Below are positions 33,801 through 44,612 of a stretch of DNA of 64,000 bases, piece by piece (within the stretch, counting starts at the first letter, position 1; the number at the start of each line of letters is the position of its first letter). The notes under the pieces were generated by a model. The model was not told the origin of the DNA, searched no databases, and saw only the letters and a program-made list of their open reading frames with translations. Source of the DNA: Primula veris (taxonomy: Eukaryota > Streptophyta > Magnoliopsida > Ericales > Primulaceae). The stretch is from NCBI GenBank assembly GCA_963682055.1, contig OY821745.1, positions 14,205,501 through 14,269,500 of the forward strand. Direction: 5' to 3'. The position numbers were made by a program, and so were the translations under genes.

Positions 33801-35561
33801 AGACGCAGTCGATTGTGGAATTATCAGGATGTCAACCACACTCTCACAAAACAAACCGTAGGCAACATGTGTAATATTTTTAGTTAAACAAGTACAATAC
33901 GATTTTGGACAGGGTAGCAGTAAGACTTGAACTCAAGTGCTACTTCTGTCCTTGTAGCATACTTAAAACTAGCCTGGTTGCATCTTTTAAGCAAAGAAAG
34001 ATTGCCTTTTAAGTTAAAAAATAGTGGGGTTTATCCAGGTTAAAGTTTCTAGCTTTGACAGGACAAAAAGCCAAAGTAACTCAACTGTAAGCTGATCAAT
34101 CAAGTAAAGTGCAACATTAAAGCAAAGAAACAACGTGGTTGGAAATTAAAAGCTACAAATAAACAAGACCTTAGTGATGTGCTTCCATCTCACTTAAAAC
34201 TCACACAGTCACGATATTTTGGAGAAACGCATTAAATATTTATTTTTAACATGCATTCTCAATTGGTTTTAACAGGGTACCAAAGCAGTGCAAAGTATAA
34301 ATTTGAGAAACTATACGACCAAACGCTTGGTACTGGGAGCGAAGGCATTTGCTAATATGCCCAAGCTAAGATTCCTAAGAATCCAGAACGTGCATCTTCC
34401 TAATGGGCTTGAATATATTCCTAAGGAGATGCGGTATCTTGAATGGTATGAGTATCCTTTGGAAAATCTAGACCTCTTCCGCACGTTTTATTTGGATCAT
34501 CTTGTTGAACTTCACATGGAGGGTAGCTCACTGGTACAGCTTTGGGAAGGTGAAGCGGTAATTAGGCCAATTTAGACAATTCATTCTCATCTCAGAAACT
34601 TTTTTGCCTGCAGGTTCTGAGCAAAATCTTTCTTTCTGATGCGCAGAAGTTGGGTTCATTCAACTTAAAACTCCTTAAATTTTTTAGTACATAAGCCACA
34701 CAACTCCGTCTTCAATCTGGCAAACCAATAAACTACAACTAATAAGTAAAAAAGAAAAGGGAAAAAGCTGAATTCTTGCCACTTACTTGCTTTGTATTGT
34801 TATTACTTTGTCATATCCACAGAATCTCAACAATTTGAAGGTTATGAATCTAAGCTATTCAAAGAATCTTATTAAGACCCCTGACTTCAAGGGAATGACA
34901 AATCTGGAAGGTCTACAATATTGTGGCTGTGAAAGTTTGGTTGAAGTTCACCCGTCCATTGCATTTCTCCGGAAACTTGTTTATTTTGCATTTTTCCGAT
35001 GTAGAAGTTTAAATTTCACATCAGAGGACACGCAATCAATTTCATGGCCGGGAATCGGTAACATCGTTTCACTACATATTCTCACATTTATTGGATTCTG
35101 TATGAGTCTTCGTGGTTTAGATTTGTCGTATTGTCCTAAGCTAACATGTCTGCCGGACAATTTGGGTAACTTAAACTGTTTAGAAGTGATTCACTTAGAT
35201 GGTACAAGTATTAGAGAACTTCCCAAATCTATGGTACTCCTTGAGAACCTTGAGAGCTTATATATGACTAACTGTTCAGAATTGAGATCTCTACCAAAAG
35301 AAATGAAGCAACTTTCGAATCTTAATAATCTTGTTTTAGCGGGTTGTAAGAGACTTGAGGAGCTACCAGAGCTTACATCAACATTGGCATATCTGAATGC
35401 AAGAGATTGCAAGTCATTAAAAAGAATAACTAGTCCATCCATTTACAGATACTTCGATCAATTTGACTTCGAAAACTGCATTGAGCTAGCGGATAATTTT
35501 GAAGAAAACATCTTGCAGCCATTACTCAAAAGACAGTTTGAGGTTTTCCCCTTCTTAAGCC

Positions 35562-35567
<6 letters not shown>

Positions 35568-35592
<25 letters not shown>

Positions 35593-35593
35593 A
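35568..35593. repeat. (TG)n microsatellite in an intron of the right TNL
   Basis: Thirteen TG units in the intron between the LRR exon and the C-JID exon. Confidence 0.9.
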
Positions 35594-36365
35594 TAAACAC
35601 ATAAACATACATATATCACATTTTTTTTACCCAGGGTTTGTTCGAAAACAGCTTTTAAGCTCACAGTTTGCTTGCAAGTTTGTAAACCACATTTGACTGA
35701 TTAGCTCAAGATCTGAAGTTTTATTTGAATATTGGTCTTGAATAGCTAAGAAGTTTCAGCCGGATGATCTTAATTATTTCTCATAATCAAAATAAGCATA
35801 GATTTTTCAGCTTAAAATGTAATGTTTCTTTATGTTTTCTGGCTTGGATAAGCTAGAAGTTCTAAGCTGAATGATCTTCTCTATATTTTCAGTCTCAAAT
35901 AAGTCACCTTGTTTGCTTAAAAAAATTGTAACCAAACAAAAAATGTACATCTATTTTGACAAATTGTTTCTTCACTGAACAGAAATCTTCTCCTGGCAAT
36001 GGACGGCCTTGCTTTCAGATTACTTATCCTGGAAATGAGATTCCAAAGTTGTTCGATAATCAAAAAGAGAAGGGGTCGTGTATGTCTTTTAGTTTGCCAA
36101 AAAATTTCCACGAACTCGGGATAGTAGGAATTGCATATTGTGTCTCAGCAGACTACAACCCCTTAGATGAGGATTTATATGTCACAATTCATTTGAACGG
36201 AAAGTCAGTTATTAAATCGGCGTTTGGATTCATGCCTAGTAATTCTCAAACAATATGTGTTACGTACTTGCAGTTTTCTGATCTGATTAAGCCAAATAAG
36301 GGGGGCAATGAGATTTGTCTTGCTGACTTCCGGTCAAAAGAAAAAAGTCACTCCATTAAAGCATG

Positions 36366-37627
36366 TGAAATTCCTATCCGTTGTTCTAGATGCAGTTTTG
36401 CAGTAAGGTTCCAAGTGGGGTTGGAACTGCAGTTTGAACCAAGTGTATAAGGTTTCAAGTGAGGTTGGAACTGCAGTTGGAACCAAGTGTATTAATGGAC
36501 AGAAACTGTTTTAAAATTAAATGTACTTGGAAATAATTCACACGCACATTTAACAACGGAGTTCACCTAACTAGGCTACGTCTCCGGGGCACTTACCCAG
36601 ATTATGATATTATAAAAAGCTTACAATATATGACTCAAGTCTTAATGAAAAACTTAGACTCCCTCTATGTTTTTCTGCCTATCACTATATTGCTCCTACT
36701 CTATAACTATCACTTATAAATCAATGGCATCCCACCATTGTTTTTCTTTTTAAAGCTCACGTGTATTCTCTCTAGAAAATAAGTTCTTTATAATTTAGAA
36801 CACACAACTTTACAAGCTTAAGTTACTAAGTATATAAACAAGTAAAAACAATCTTCTATCTTCAATATCTTTTGATTGCTTTTGACTTGGTTGATTAGCT
36901 TCAATCTCTCCAAGTATCACGAGATTCTTCAGCATGGATTGACTCTAATCATCTTTGATTAACACCTGTTTAGTAACACACTTGAAAGTAGGAGTTAATC
37001 TTTTCCTTTGAAAGGAAACATATAAAGATATGATCTCTTAAAGATAATATCTTTTCATAAACATATGAAACATTTAACTCCACATATCAATCAATCTTTA
37101 TACATATCTTTACTGAATATTATAAGAATCAAAAGATTGAATCAAGTGATAAGGACAAGCATAAGAATAGAGATATATAAATTAAAAGGAAACATAACCT
37201 TATAAACTAATCTCTTTATATCTTTTATAAACATCTTTCCTTAACACATTAGTATTCTCAATAAACACATATACACGTTTAAGACCTTATGAGAATATAT
37301 CCTACATACTTTAAAACAAATGATTAGCATTAAACAATTAGTAATGTAGAATAATGAAACAAGACAGAATCCTGTTTTAACAGCAGGTTGAACTGTGGTT
37401 GCAACTGAGGTTGCAACTGGTACTTGAAACCTGTCACCACAGGTTGTAACTAAGGTTGCAACCAGTACTTGAAACCTAATACTACTAACTTAGTAGGTTG
37501 TAACTGAGGTTGCAACTGGTACTTGGAACCTGTCAATCCTGTCTTAGTTCTTAATAACAGTTAGGATTTATTTAGTAAAAACCAATAGACAATTAACAAT
37601 ATTTAGACCAGAAATCTGGTCCTAACA
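36366..37627 (-). repeat. Sirevirus 3' LTR (left copy)
   Basis: 1,262 bp. The upstream half has several AAGTTACTAAG and TATCTTT-type AT-rich motifs. The part near 37,380-37,540 has a cluster of GGTTGCAACTGAGG-type repeats. Near the outer element end lies the short palindrome GACCAGAAATCTGGTC. Confidence 0.95.
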
Positions 37628-37645
37628 ATCTCCCCCTTTGTCATT
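37628..37645 (-). promoter_or_regulatory. Sirevirus polypurine tract
   Basis: On the minus strand a run containing AAAGGGGGAGAT directly precedes the 3' LTR. It is the expected primer for plus-strand DNA synthesis. Confidence 0.8.
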
Positions 37646-38000
37646 GGTTTTGACAAATCAATAAAGTTTATAAATCATCCCAACCACCTGCAAATTCCAT
37701 ATCAGTAAGCTCCCCCTGTATGTTAGAATTGCAGGCAAAATATATAAGCACAATGTATGTGCACACAATTAGTTTTCAGACCTGTTGACCTGTTTCAAGT
37801 TTAAAGGCATTCATACTTCAACAAGATATCAAGATATTTGCAGAAGGAAATTGCAGAATGATTAAAGCCAAACAGGCATAAACTTGTCTTAATACAGCAG
37901 AATTGAAACACAGATTAAAGTCTTGAAAACATCAAAATGAAACAAAACATTAAACAAAAGCATAAACTTCACTCCCCCTATTTGTCAGCAACCATTGGAA

Positions 38001-39287
38001 TTAGTCACTTGGAATATCACACTGTGGGGGTCTTTCTCTTAGAGGATTCTGCCTTACCACTTCTTCATCTTCTGCATTGACATCCTCACTGCTGATTGAA
38101 ACACCATCACTATCATCATCATCCTCACTCTCAATAATATCCACCAGCAGCTTATTGATTTGATAATCATCAGCATCCAATTCAGCTCTCCTTTCTTGAT
38201 TATAAGCCAGCTTCTGGAGTAAGTACCACTTTACTCCTTTCTTCTTTGCTGAAGGAGCAGATGAAGGTTCTTCTTCCTTTTCTTTCCCTTTGTCCCCAGA
38301 AATATCATTGACATGTCCTTCCTTCAGTAGTTTGGCAGAAATATAAAGAGCAGAGGGACAATCTGTGATTGGTTCATGAGTGATACTAATGGGAGAATCT
38401 CTATGCATAGAAGAGACTTGGCCCAGAAGAAGACTAGATATGAGGCAAGGGAAAGGAAGCAGAATGGATGGTGAATTATCATCACTAAATTCCTTTATAA
38501 GATTAAAGATATGATGGCCAAAGTTGATGGGTAGTGAAGACATAATCCTGTATAGAAAAATAGCCATATCTTTGTTGACTTTGGAAGATTGTTTGGTGGG
38601 TGTCCAGTTAAACCTAACAATTTTGTGCAACACAGCAGCACTTAATGTGAGAGATGATGTTTTGATGGAATGACCATCAAACCTATTGTTCTTCCCAGTT
38701 AGAATTAAAGCTAGAATTTCTAAATCTGGTTCAGCATTGTTGTCTACAGTAGGACTGGGACAACACAGATAGTCATTAATCAACTTAGGGGTGAAATCCA
38801 AAGTTACACCTCTCAAAAACACTCTTCCATACTTAGGATTACCCTCTTCAAAGACACCACTGCTTAAATTGGAATAGAATTCTTTTACAACAGCAGGGTA
38901 ATAGGAGTCTGCATAACAAACAGTTTTGGCTAAGCCAACAGCAGAGAGTAATTTCTCAACATACACTTGTATGTGAGGATAGCTAACTAAATTAAGCCTT
39001 CTTTCACACAGAATTTCTTTACTAGCCATTCCCCTAAACCTCCTATATGTTGTCCTACTCCAGAAACGAGGATCAACATTATTGTTTGTTGGAACATACT
39101 CAAACTTAGCAGTAACAGGGTCATTATCAAAATTCCTTCTAGCACGCTTCTTAGTGCGCTTAATTTTGGGTGAGGAAGACTCACTTACCTTTGATTTGGA
39201 ACCTTGACGTGATGGAGATTTATTCATAAAATCTCTGAGGGTGCAATCATCATCAGAATTGGGGTTTTTAGAAGGGTTTGATGACAT
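38001..39287 (-). CDS. Third open frame of the Sirevirus, downstream of pol
   Basis: An intact 428-codon frame in the same orientation as pol and between pol and the 3' LTR, the place where some Sireviruses carry an envelope-like frame. The N-terminus is Ser/Lys-rich with a basic cluster KIKRTKKRARR that could be a nuclear localisation signal. Residues of about 90-290 (for example FYSNLSSGVFEEGNPKYGRV and RGVTLDFTPKLINDYLCC) resemble the 'putative plant transposon protein' domain. The C-terminus is acidic (ESEDDDDSDG). I see no signal peptide or membrane anchor, so I do not call it an envelope protein. Its function is unknown. The frame is undamaged. Confidence 0.75.
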   Translation of the reverse strand: MSSNPSKNPNSDDDCTLRDFMNKSPSRQGSKSKVSESSSPKIKRTKKRARRNFDNDPVTAKFEYVPTNNNVDPRFWSRTTYRRFRGMASKEILCERRLNLVSYPHIQVYVEKLLSAVGLAKTVCYADSYYPAVVKEFYSNLSSGVFEEGNPKYGRVFLRGVTLDFTPKLINDYLCCPSPTVDNNAEPDLEILALILTGKNNRFDGHSIKTSSLTLSAAVLHKIVRFNWTPTKQSSKVNKDMAIFLYRIMSSLPINFGHHIFNLIKEFSDDNSPSILLPFPCLISSLLLGQVSSMHRDSPISITHEPITDCPSALYISAKLLKEGHVNDISGDKGKEKEEEPSSAPSAKKKGVKWYLLQKLAYNQERRAELDADDYQINKLLVDIIESEDDDDSDGVSISSEDVNAEDEEVVRQNPLRERPPQCDIPSD

Positions 39288-40361
39288 GGTTGCAACTGGG
39301 GTTAGAACCTTACTTAGAACCTTGCAGTGGGTTTCTACAGCAAGCCTAGGGTTTTACAGAGATGAGAGAGAGAGAGTTATTCTGTAAAAAGTAATTGATT
39401 TTGGATAGTAAAAAGATGTTTGTATAAATAGCAATAAAGACCATATCTTTTTGAAATTGGAAATAGATACATGCAAATCAATTAAGCAGCATATTTTGGC
39501 TTAAAAATAGGAAGTAGTTTATCAACAGATTTTAAAAGAAAATCATACTAAGATTACGCAAGAGACAGTTGGCAATAAGATAACTTCAGCCAATTAAACA
39601 GATAAACATTCCTTTTTCAAAACAGATTCATCCAAAATTTGAAAAATCAAACATTGAAGCTTTAAGGAAATTTGACTTGATTCAAGATAAAGAACACTTA
39701 AACAGATATCTAACTTTTAGGAAAACACAAGAAACCTAGCAATTTACTCACGAAAATATGTTTATCAAAGAATAACTCTAATAAAGATTAAATTTTAGGA
39801 GCTTAAATTGAGCAAATCCGTTTTTATTTCTACACAAAAACTAGTTTGATGACCTCAGCAAGGAAAGAGTATAAGTGATGTCAAAATTTTACAAGACTTT
39901 GTCTTGACAGCTATAACATAGACTGAGGTTTCAACTGATGTTTCAACTGAGCTTGCAACCAGTATTTTTAACACGAGGTTTCAACTGATGTTGCAACTGA
40001 GCTTGCAACCAGTATTTTTAACACGAGGTTTCAACTGATGTTGCAACTGAGCTTGCAACCAGTATTTTTAACACGAGGTTTCAACTGATGTTGCAACTGA
40101 ACTTCCAACCAACTATTGAGAGTGTGAGGTTTCAACTGATGTTGCAACTGAACTTGCAACCATCATCAAAAAAATTGCACTTTGTGCTTGCAACTCTATT
40201 ACCAGAGAGGTTTTTTAAGGACAAGTTACCTCACATCTGTTTTTGAGGCACCAAAAAAGCGGCTTTTTCAAGACAAAAACATCATAGCTCAAAATAAGAC
40301 TTTAACCTTAGAAATAAAACTTATTAAAGGTACTCAATACAGACATATTTAGCAAAAGTAT
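39288..40361 (-). other. Non-coding segment between Sirevirus pol and the third frame
   Basis: About 1.07 kb without a coding frame. It contains the 50-bp tandem repeats at 39,925-40,165, and a copy of the GGTTGCAACTGGGGTT motif right before the start codon of the third frame. It may hold a splice acceptor or promoter for that frame, but I could not show one. Confidence 0.5.
39925..40165. repeat. Five tandem 50-51-bp repeats in the Sirevirus
   Basis: Units start at 39,925, 39,975, 40,025, 40,075 and 40,126. Each contains GAGGTTTCAACTGATG, TTGCAACTGA and, in the first three, GCTTGCAACCAG with a TATTTTTAACAC tail. The core AGTTGCAACT is palindromic and is found throughout the element. Confidence 0.9.
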
Positions 40362-43300
40362 TCAATTAGATTGATAATGACATACCCCTATGTCACTTCT
40401 TAATGATTCAAACTTGTTTGTATCAAGGGGCTTTGTGAAAATATCTGCTAATTGTCTTTCAGTTGAAACATGTTCTAAAATTAAGCTCTTTTCTTCAACT
40501 AGTTCTCTAATAAAATGATGCCTTAGATCAATATGTTTGGTTCTGGAATGTTGAACTGGATTTTTAGCTAAATCTATAGCACTTTTGTTATCACAAAACA
40601 GAGTTAATATCTCTTGTTTAACATTATAATCAGTTAACATTTGTTTCATCCAAATTAGTTGAGTGCATCCACTTCCAGCTGCAACATATTCTGCCTCAGC
40701 AGTAGATAAAGATATGCAATTTTGCTTTTTACTGAACCAAGAAACAAGATTGTTTCCAAAATAAAAACAACCACCAGAAGTACTCTTTCTATCATCTATG
40801 TTTCCTGCCCAATCTGCATCACAGTAGCCACTGAGAAAATGGTTTGTATCTTTAGAATACCATAGGCCTAGATGAGGTGTTCCTTTTACATACCTTAGAA
40901 TTCTTTTGACAGCTAGAAGATGAGGTTCTAAAGGATTTGCTTGATATCTGGCACAAACTCCTACACTTAAGCAAAGATCTGGTCTACTAGCAGTTAAATA
41001 CAGCAAACTTCCAATCATGGATCTATAAAGACTGGGACAGACATTTTTACCTTTATCATTTTTGGACAGTTTAAGGGTAGTACTCATAGGGGTTCTCTTC
41101 TCTTTACTCTCACTCAGACCAAACTTTTTAACAAGATTGTCTGCATACTTACTTTGGCACAGAAAAATGCCTTTCTCATTCTGTTTAACTTGCAATCCTA
41201 GAAAGTAAGTTAGTTCACCTCCTCCACTCATTTCAAATTCATTCTTCATGTCAGAAATGAATTCTTTTATTCTGTTATTAGAAGTAGAACCAAAAACAAT
41301 GTCATCAACATAGATTTGAGCAATTATTATGTCCTTTGTGGTTTTCTTAGTAAACAGAGTTTTATCAACTCCCCCTCTGTTAAAACCTTTTTCAATCAAG
41401 TACTTGGTTAATCTATCATACCAAGCTCTAGGAGCTTGTTTTAGACCATACAAGGCCTTTTTCAACAAATAGACATGTTCAGGAAAGTTAGGATCCTCAA
41501 ATCCCTTAGGTTGACAAACATAAACTTCTTCATTAATCACACCATTCAGAAAAGCACTCTTTATGTCAAGTTGAAACAGTTTAAAATCATACAGACATGC
41601 AAGAGACAGCAGCATTCTAATGGATTCAATTCTAGCTACTGGAGCAAAGGTTTCATCAAAGTCAATTCCCTCAATTTGTGTATAACCCTGAGCTACCAAC
41701 CTAGCTTTATTCCTGATAATCACTCCATCCTCATCACTTTTATTTCTAAAAATCCATTTAGTTCCTATAACATTTTTATTAGAAGGTCTGGGTACTAAAG
41801 TCCATACATCATTTCTCTCAAATTGGGCCAATTCATCCTGCATAGCTAAAATCCATTCACTATCTTCTAGAGCTTCTTTTATATTCTTAGGTTCTAACTG
41901 AGAGATATAACAAGCAAAGTGAACAACATTATTTCTTTTACCTCTGGTTTTCATACCTGAAGTAACTTCTCCTATGACATTGTCAAGAGAATGATTTTTC
42001 TGAGTCCTTACATAGCGAGGCCTGCTAGTTGACTGAGCATGAGAACTTTCTTCTTCTTCTTCTTCTTCAGATTCAGCAGCATTTTGGGTTTCAACTGTGG
42101 TTCCAACCTCAGTTCCAACCTCAGTTGTAACCTCAGTTGCAACTGGACTTCCAACCACTCTGGGACTTCCAGTTTGTTGTGTTTCTTCTTTCTCTTTTTC
42201 TGTAGTCTCAGCCTGTTCATTATCACCTGTAATCTCATCAACAGTTTTTAGGTCATCAAATAACACATTATAAGATTCCATAACACAGTTTGTTCTTTGA
42301 TTGAAGACTCTAAATGCTCTACTGTTCTGAGCATAACCAAGAAAAATCCCTTTATCACTTTTAGAGTCAAATTTACCAAGATGCTCTATATCTCTGAGAA
42401 TATAGCAAACACATCCAAACACTTGAAAATACTTTACATTGGGTTTTCTACCTTTCCATATTTCATAAGCTGTCATGGAAGTACCTTTAGTAATATAAAC
42501 TCTATTAACTATATGACAGGCAGTATTAACAGCTTCAGCCCAAAATCTATTGGCAAGTTTCTTAGAGTTAAGCATTACTCTAGCCATTTCCTGAATGGTT
42601 CTATTTTTCCTTTCAACTATGCCATTTTGCTGTGGAGTCTTAGGAGCAGAGAACTCATGACATATTCCTAAGGAGTTGCAGAATTCTTTAAACCTGATAT
42701 TTTCAAATTCAGTTCCATGATCACTTCTAATCCTAGCAATATTACCACTAGTGGAACCTTTTTCAACTTGCAGTTTTAAGCACAGAGTTTTGAATAGTTC
42801 AAAAGTTTCAGACTTATCCTTTAAGAACACTACCCAAGAGTATCTAGAGAAATCATCTACAACTACTAGAATGTACTTCTTACCACCTATACTGGCAGTT
42901 TGCATAGGACCCATCAAGTCAATGTGAAGAAGTTCTAAGACTCTTTTAGTGTAGATTAGACTAGTACTTTTGTGTATACTTTTGGTTTGTTTTCCTATAG
43001 CACAATCACCACAGACACTTTGAGTTTTAGCACTGAGTTTAGGAATTCCTCTTATCAACTCCTTTTTAACAAGCTTATCTAAAGTTTTGTAATTCACATG
43101 CCCAAGCCTTTTATGCCAAATATCTGCATTATTAGTAATAGCTTGATTACACCTACTTTGAGGCAATTCTTTTTCAGCTTTTTCAAACACATAGCAACTG
43201 TTGGTTGATCTAACTCCAGTCATGATTAAATCATTGTTAAGATTAGTAATTAGACACCTTTCTTTGTCAAATTTAACAGTCATTTCATTATCACAGAGTT

Positions 43301-44612
43301 GACTGATACTAATTAGATTAGCTTTTAGACCATCTACAAGAAAAACATCCTCAATATCAGGCATTCCAGGTTTGTTTAAGGTACCTTTACCAATAATTTT
43401 ACCTGTATCTCCTCCTCCAAACACAACAGTGTTACCTGTAAGAATGGTGACATTTTTTAGGAGGCTTGCAGTACCTGTCATATGCTTAGAGCATCCACTG
43501 TCAAAATACCAATCATTAGAAGTAACAGCATTCAAAGAGTTGATAACAGCTTTGTTGTTAGCAACTAAGATTGCTTTTTCTTTAACTTTCCAAACCCATT
43601 TCAAATTTTTATTGACAGAAGCCAACCAGGTTTTCTGGGAAATGTACTTTCTGTTCCTTTTTAAATAACACTGGACTTCAGAATGACCAGGTTTTTTACA
43701 AAAATTGCACAATTTCAACCTAAAGTTATTCAGTTTGTTCATGGTTGCAACTTTGGTTGTAACTGAGCTTCCAACCTTCTTTACATAAACCTGCGTTTTA
43801 TTCCTGGTTGCAACTCTGGTTGCAACTGAGCTTCTAACCTTGTGATCAAAATCATGAGTTTTAGCTTTAGCAACAGGTTCAATAAAAGTAGTTTTTCCTG
43901 TACTCTTACCACCATAGTACCCTAGACCACTGATATCTTTGGATCCTCTAGAATATGACAGCATGTCATCTAATTTATCTGAAGCAGAGACATTCAGCAA
44001 TTTTATTATCTTTTTAGTTTCAGTAAGTTCAGCCAGTTGTAATTTAAGCTTCTCAGTAAGATTTTTGACCTCATCCTTTAGATCAACATTCAGCTTGCTT
44101 ATGATCAAACATTGTTTACTCAGACTTTTATACTTTTCATACAGAACAAGGTATTGCTTAGTAATGTTTTCATCAGAGGGCTCTTCCTCATCACTGCTAT
44201 ATGTTTCACTGGCAGTTGTAACTGGGGTTGAAACATGCTCACAGTCACTTTCATAAGTAGGTTCTTTTTCAGTGATTATTCCCATGAAATTAACAAAATT
44301 TGAACCATCCTCTTCATCACTGTTACTCTCAGAATCACTATCACTATGAGTGGTTATATAAGCATTTTTGTTTCTTTTTAAAGTGTTTGCACACTCAGCC
44401 TGAATATGACCAAAACCTCTACATTCTCTACACTGAATCTCTTTAGATTTGTATTCTTTGTTATCCTTTTCTTTGGAATTCCACTTTCCTGTAGAGTTAT
44501 TATTGAATCTAGACTCTGTCTTAAACTGGTTATCCTTTTTCTGAAAGTTTTTAGATGAACCAGTATCATCCTCCTTTTTCTTATAAAACTTCTTGTACAC
44601 CTTTTTTTGCAA
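40362..44612 (-). CDS. pol: Sirevirus pol (nucleocapsid knuckle, protease, integrase, RT, RNase H)
   Basis: A 1,416-codon undamaged frame. A CX2CX4HX4C zinc knuckle lies at residues 61-74. The protease follows with the WYFDSGCSKHMTG active site. Integrase has its HHCC zinc part (HKRLGHVN to CGDCAIGK) and catalytic core (DLMGPM, RSDHGTEFEN, PQQNGIVERKNR). Reverse transcriptase has TKWIFRNK, FDETFAPVARIES, QLDIKSAFLNG and the YVDDIVFGS box. RNase H has DADWAGNIDDRKST and STAEAEYVAA. All catalytic motifs I can check are present. Low-complexity Val/Thr-rich linkers come from the GTTGCAACT-type DNA repeat. The frame overlaps gag by 32 bp at an A7 run and is +1 relative to it. A single gag-pol frame is usual for this group, so a one-base indel is likely. 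Confidence 0.93.
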   Translation of the reverse strand: MQKKVYKKFYKKKEDDTGSSKNFQKKDNQFKTESRFNNNSTGKWNSKEKDNKEYKSKEIQCRECRGFGHIQAECANTLKRNKNAYITTHSDSDSESNSDEEDGSNFVNFMGIITEKEPTYESDCEHVSTPVTTASETYSSDEEEPSDENITKQYLVLYEKYKSLSKQCLIISKLNVDLKDEVKNLTEKLKLQLAELTETKKIIKLLNVSASDKLDDMLSYSRGSKDISGLGYYGGKSTGKTTFIEPVAKAKTHDFDHKVRSSVATRVATRNKTQVYVKKVGSSVTTKVATMNKLNNFRLKLCNFCKKPGHSEVQCYLKRNRKYISQKTWLASVNKNLKWVWKVKEKAILVANNKAVINSLNAVTSNDWYFDSGCSKHMTGTASLLKNVTILTGNTVVFGGGDTGKIIGKGTLNKPGMPDIEDVFLVDGLKANLISISQLCDNEMTVKFDKERCLITNLNNDLIMTGVRSTNSCYVFEKAEKELPQSRCNQAITNNADIWHKRLGHVNYKTLDKLVKKELIRGIPKLSAKTQSVCGDCAIGKQTKSIHKSTSLIYTKRVLELLHIDLMGPMQTASIGGKKYILVVVDDFSRYSWVVFLKDKSETFELFKTLCLKLQVEKGSTSGNIARIRSDHGTEFENIRFKEFCNSLGICHEFSAPKTPQQNGIVERKNRTIQEMARVMLNSKKLANRFWAEAVNTACHIVNRVYITKGTSMTAYEIWKGRKPNVKYFQVFGCVCYILRDIEHLGKFDSKSDKGIFLGYAQNSRAFRVFNQRTNCVMESYNVLFDDLKTVDEITGDNEQAETTEKEKEETQQTGSPRVVGSPVATEVTTEVGTEVGTTVETQNAAESEEEEEEESSHAQSTSRPRYVRTQKNHSLDNVIGEVTSGMKTRGKRNNVVHFACYISQLEPKNIKEALEDSEWILAMQDELAQFERNDVWTLVPRPSNKNVIGTKWIFRNKSDEDGVIIRNKARLVAQGYTQIEGIDFDETFAPVARIESIRMLLSLACLYDFKLFQLDIKSAFLNGVINEEVYVCQPKGFEDPNFPEHVYLLKKALYGLKQAPRAWYDRLTKYLIEKGFNRGGVDKTLFTKKTTKDIIIAQIYVDDIVFGSTSNNRIKEFISDMKNEFEMSGGGELTYFLGLQVKQNEKGIFLCQSKYADNLVKKFGLSESKEKRTPMSTTLKLSKNDKGKNVCPSLYRSMIGSLLYLTASRPDLCLSVGVCARYQANPLEPHLLAVKRILRYVKGTPHLGLWYSKDTNHFLSGYCDADWAGNIDDRKSTSGGCFYFGNNLVSWFSKKQNCISLSTAEAEYVAAGSGCTQLIWMKQMLTDYNVKQEILTLFCDNKSAIDLAKNPVQHSRTKHIDLRHHFIRELVEEKSLILEHVSTERQLADIFTKPLDTNKFESLRSDIGVCHYQSN

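Noticed and set aside
38001..39287. Envelope protein
   Set aside because: No signal peptide or transmembrane segment was seen. Position alone is not enough for that call.
39925..40165. CRISPR-like array
   Set aside because: The 50-bp units are contiguous with no unique spacers, and the host is a plant nuclear genome.
41475..44256. Plus-strand frames of 70-124 codons over the Sirevirus pol
   Set aside because: Shadows of the long minus-strand pol frame, which holds all known motifs.
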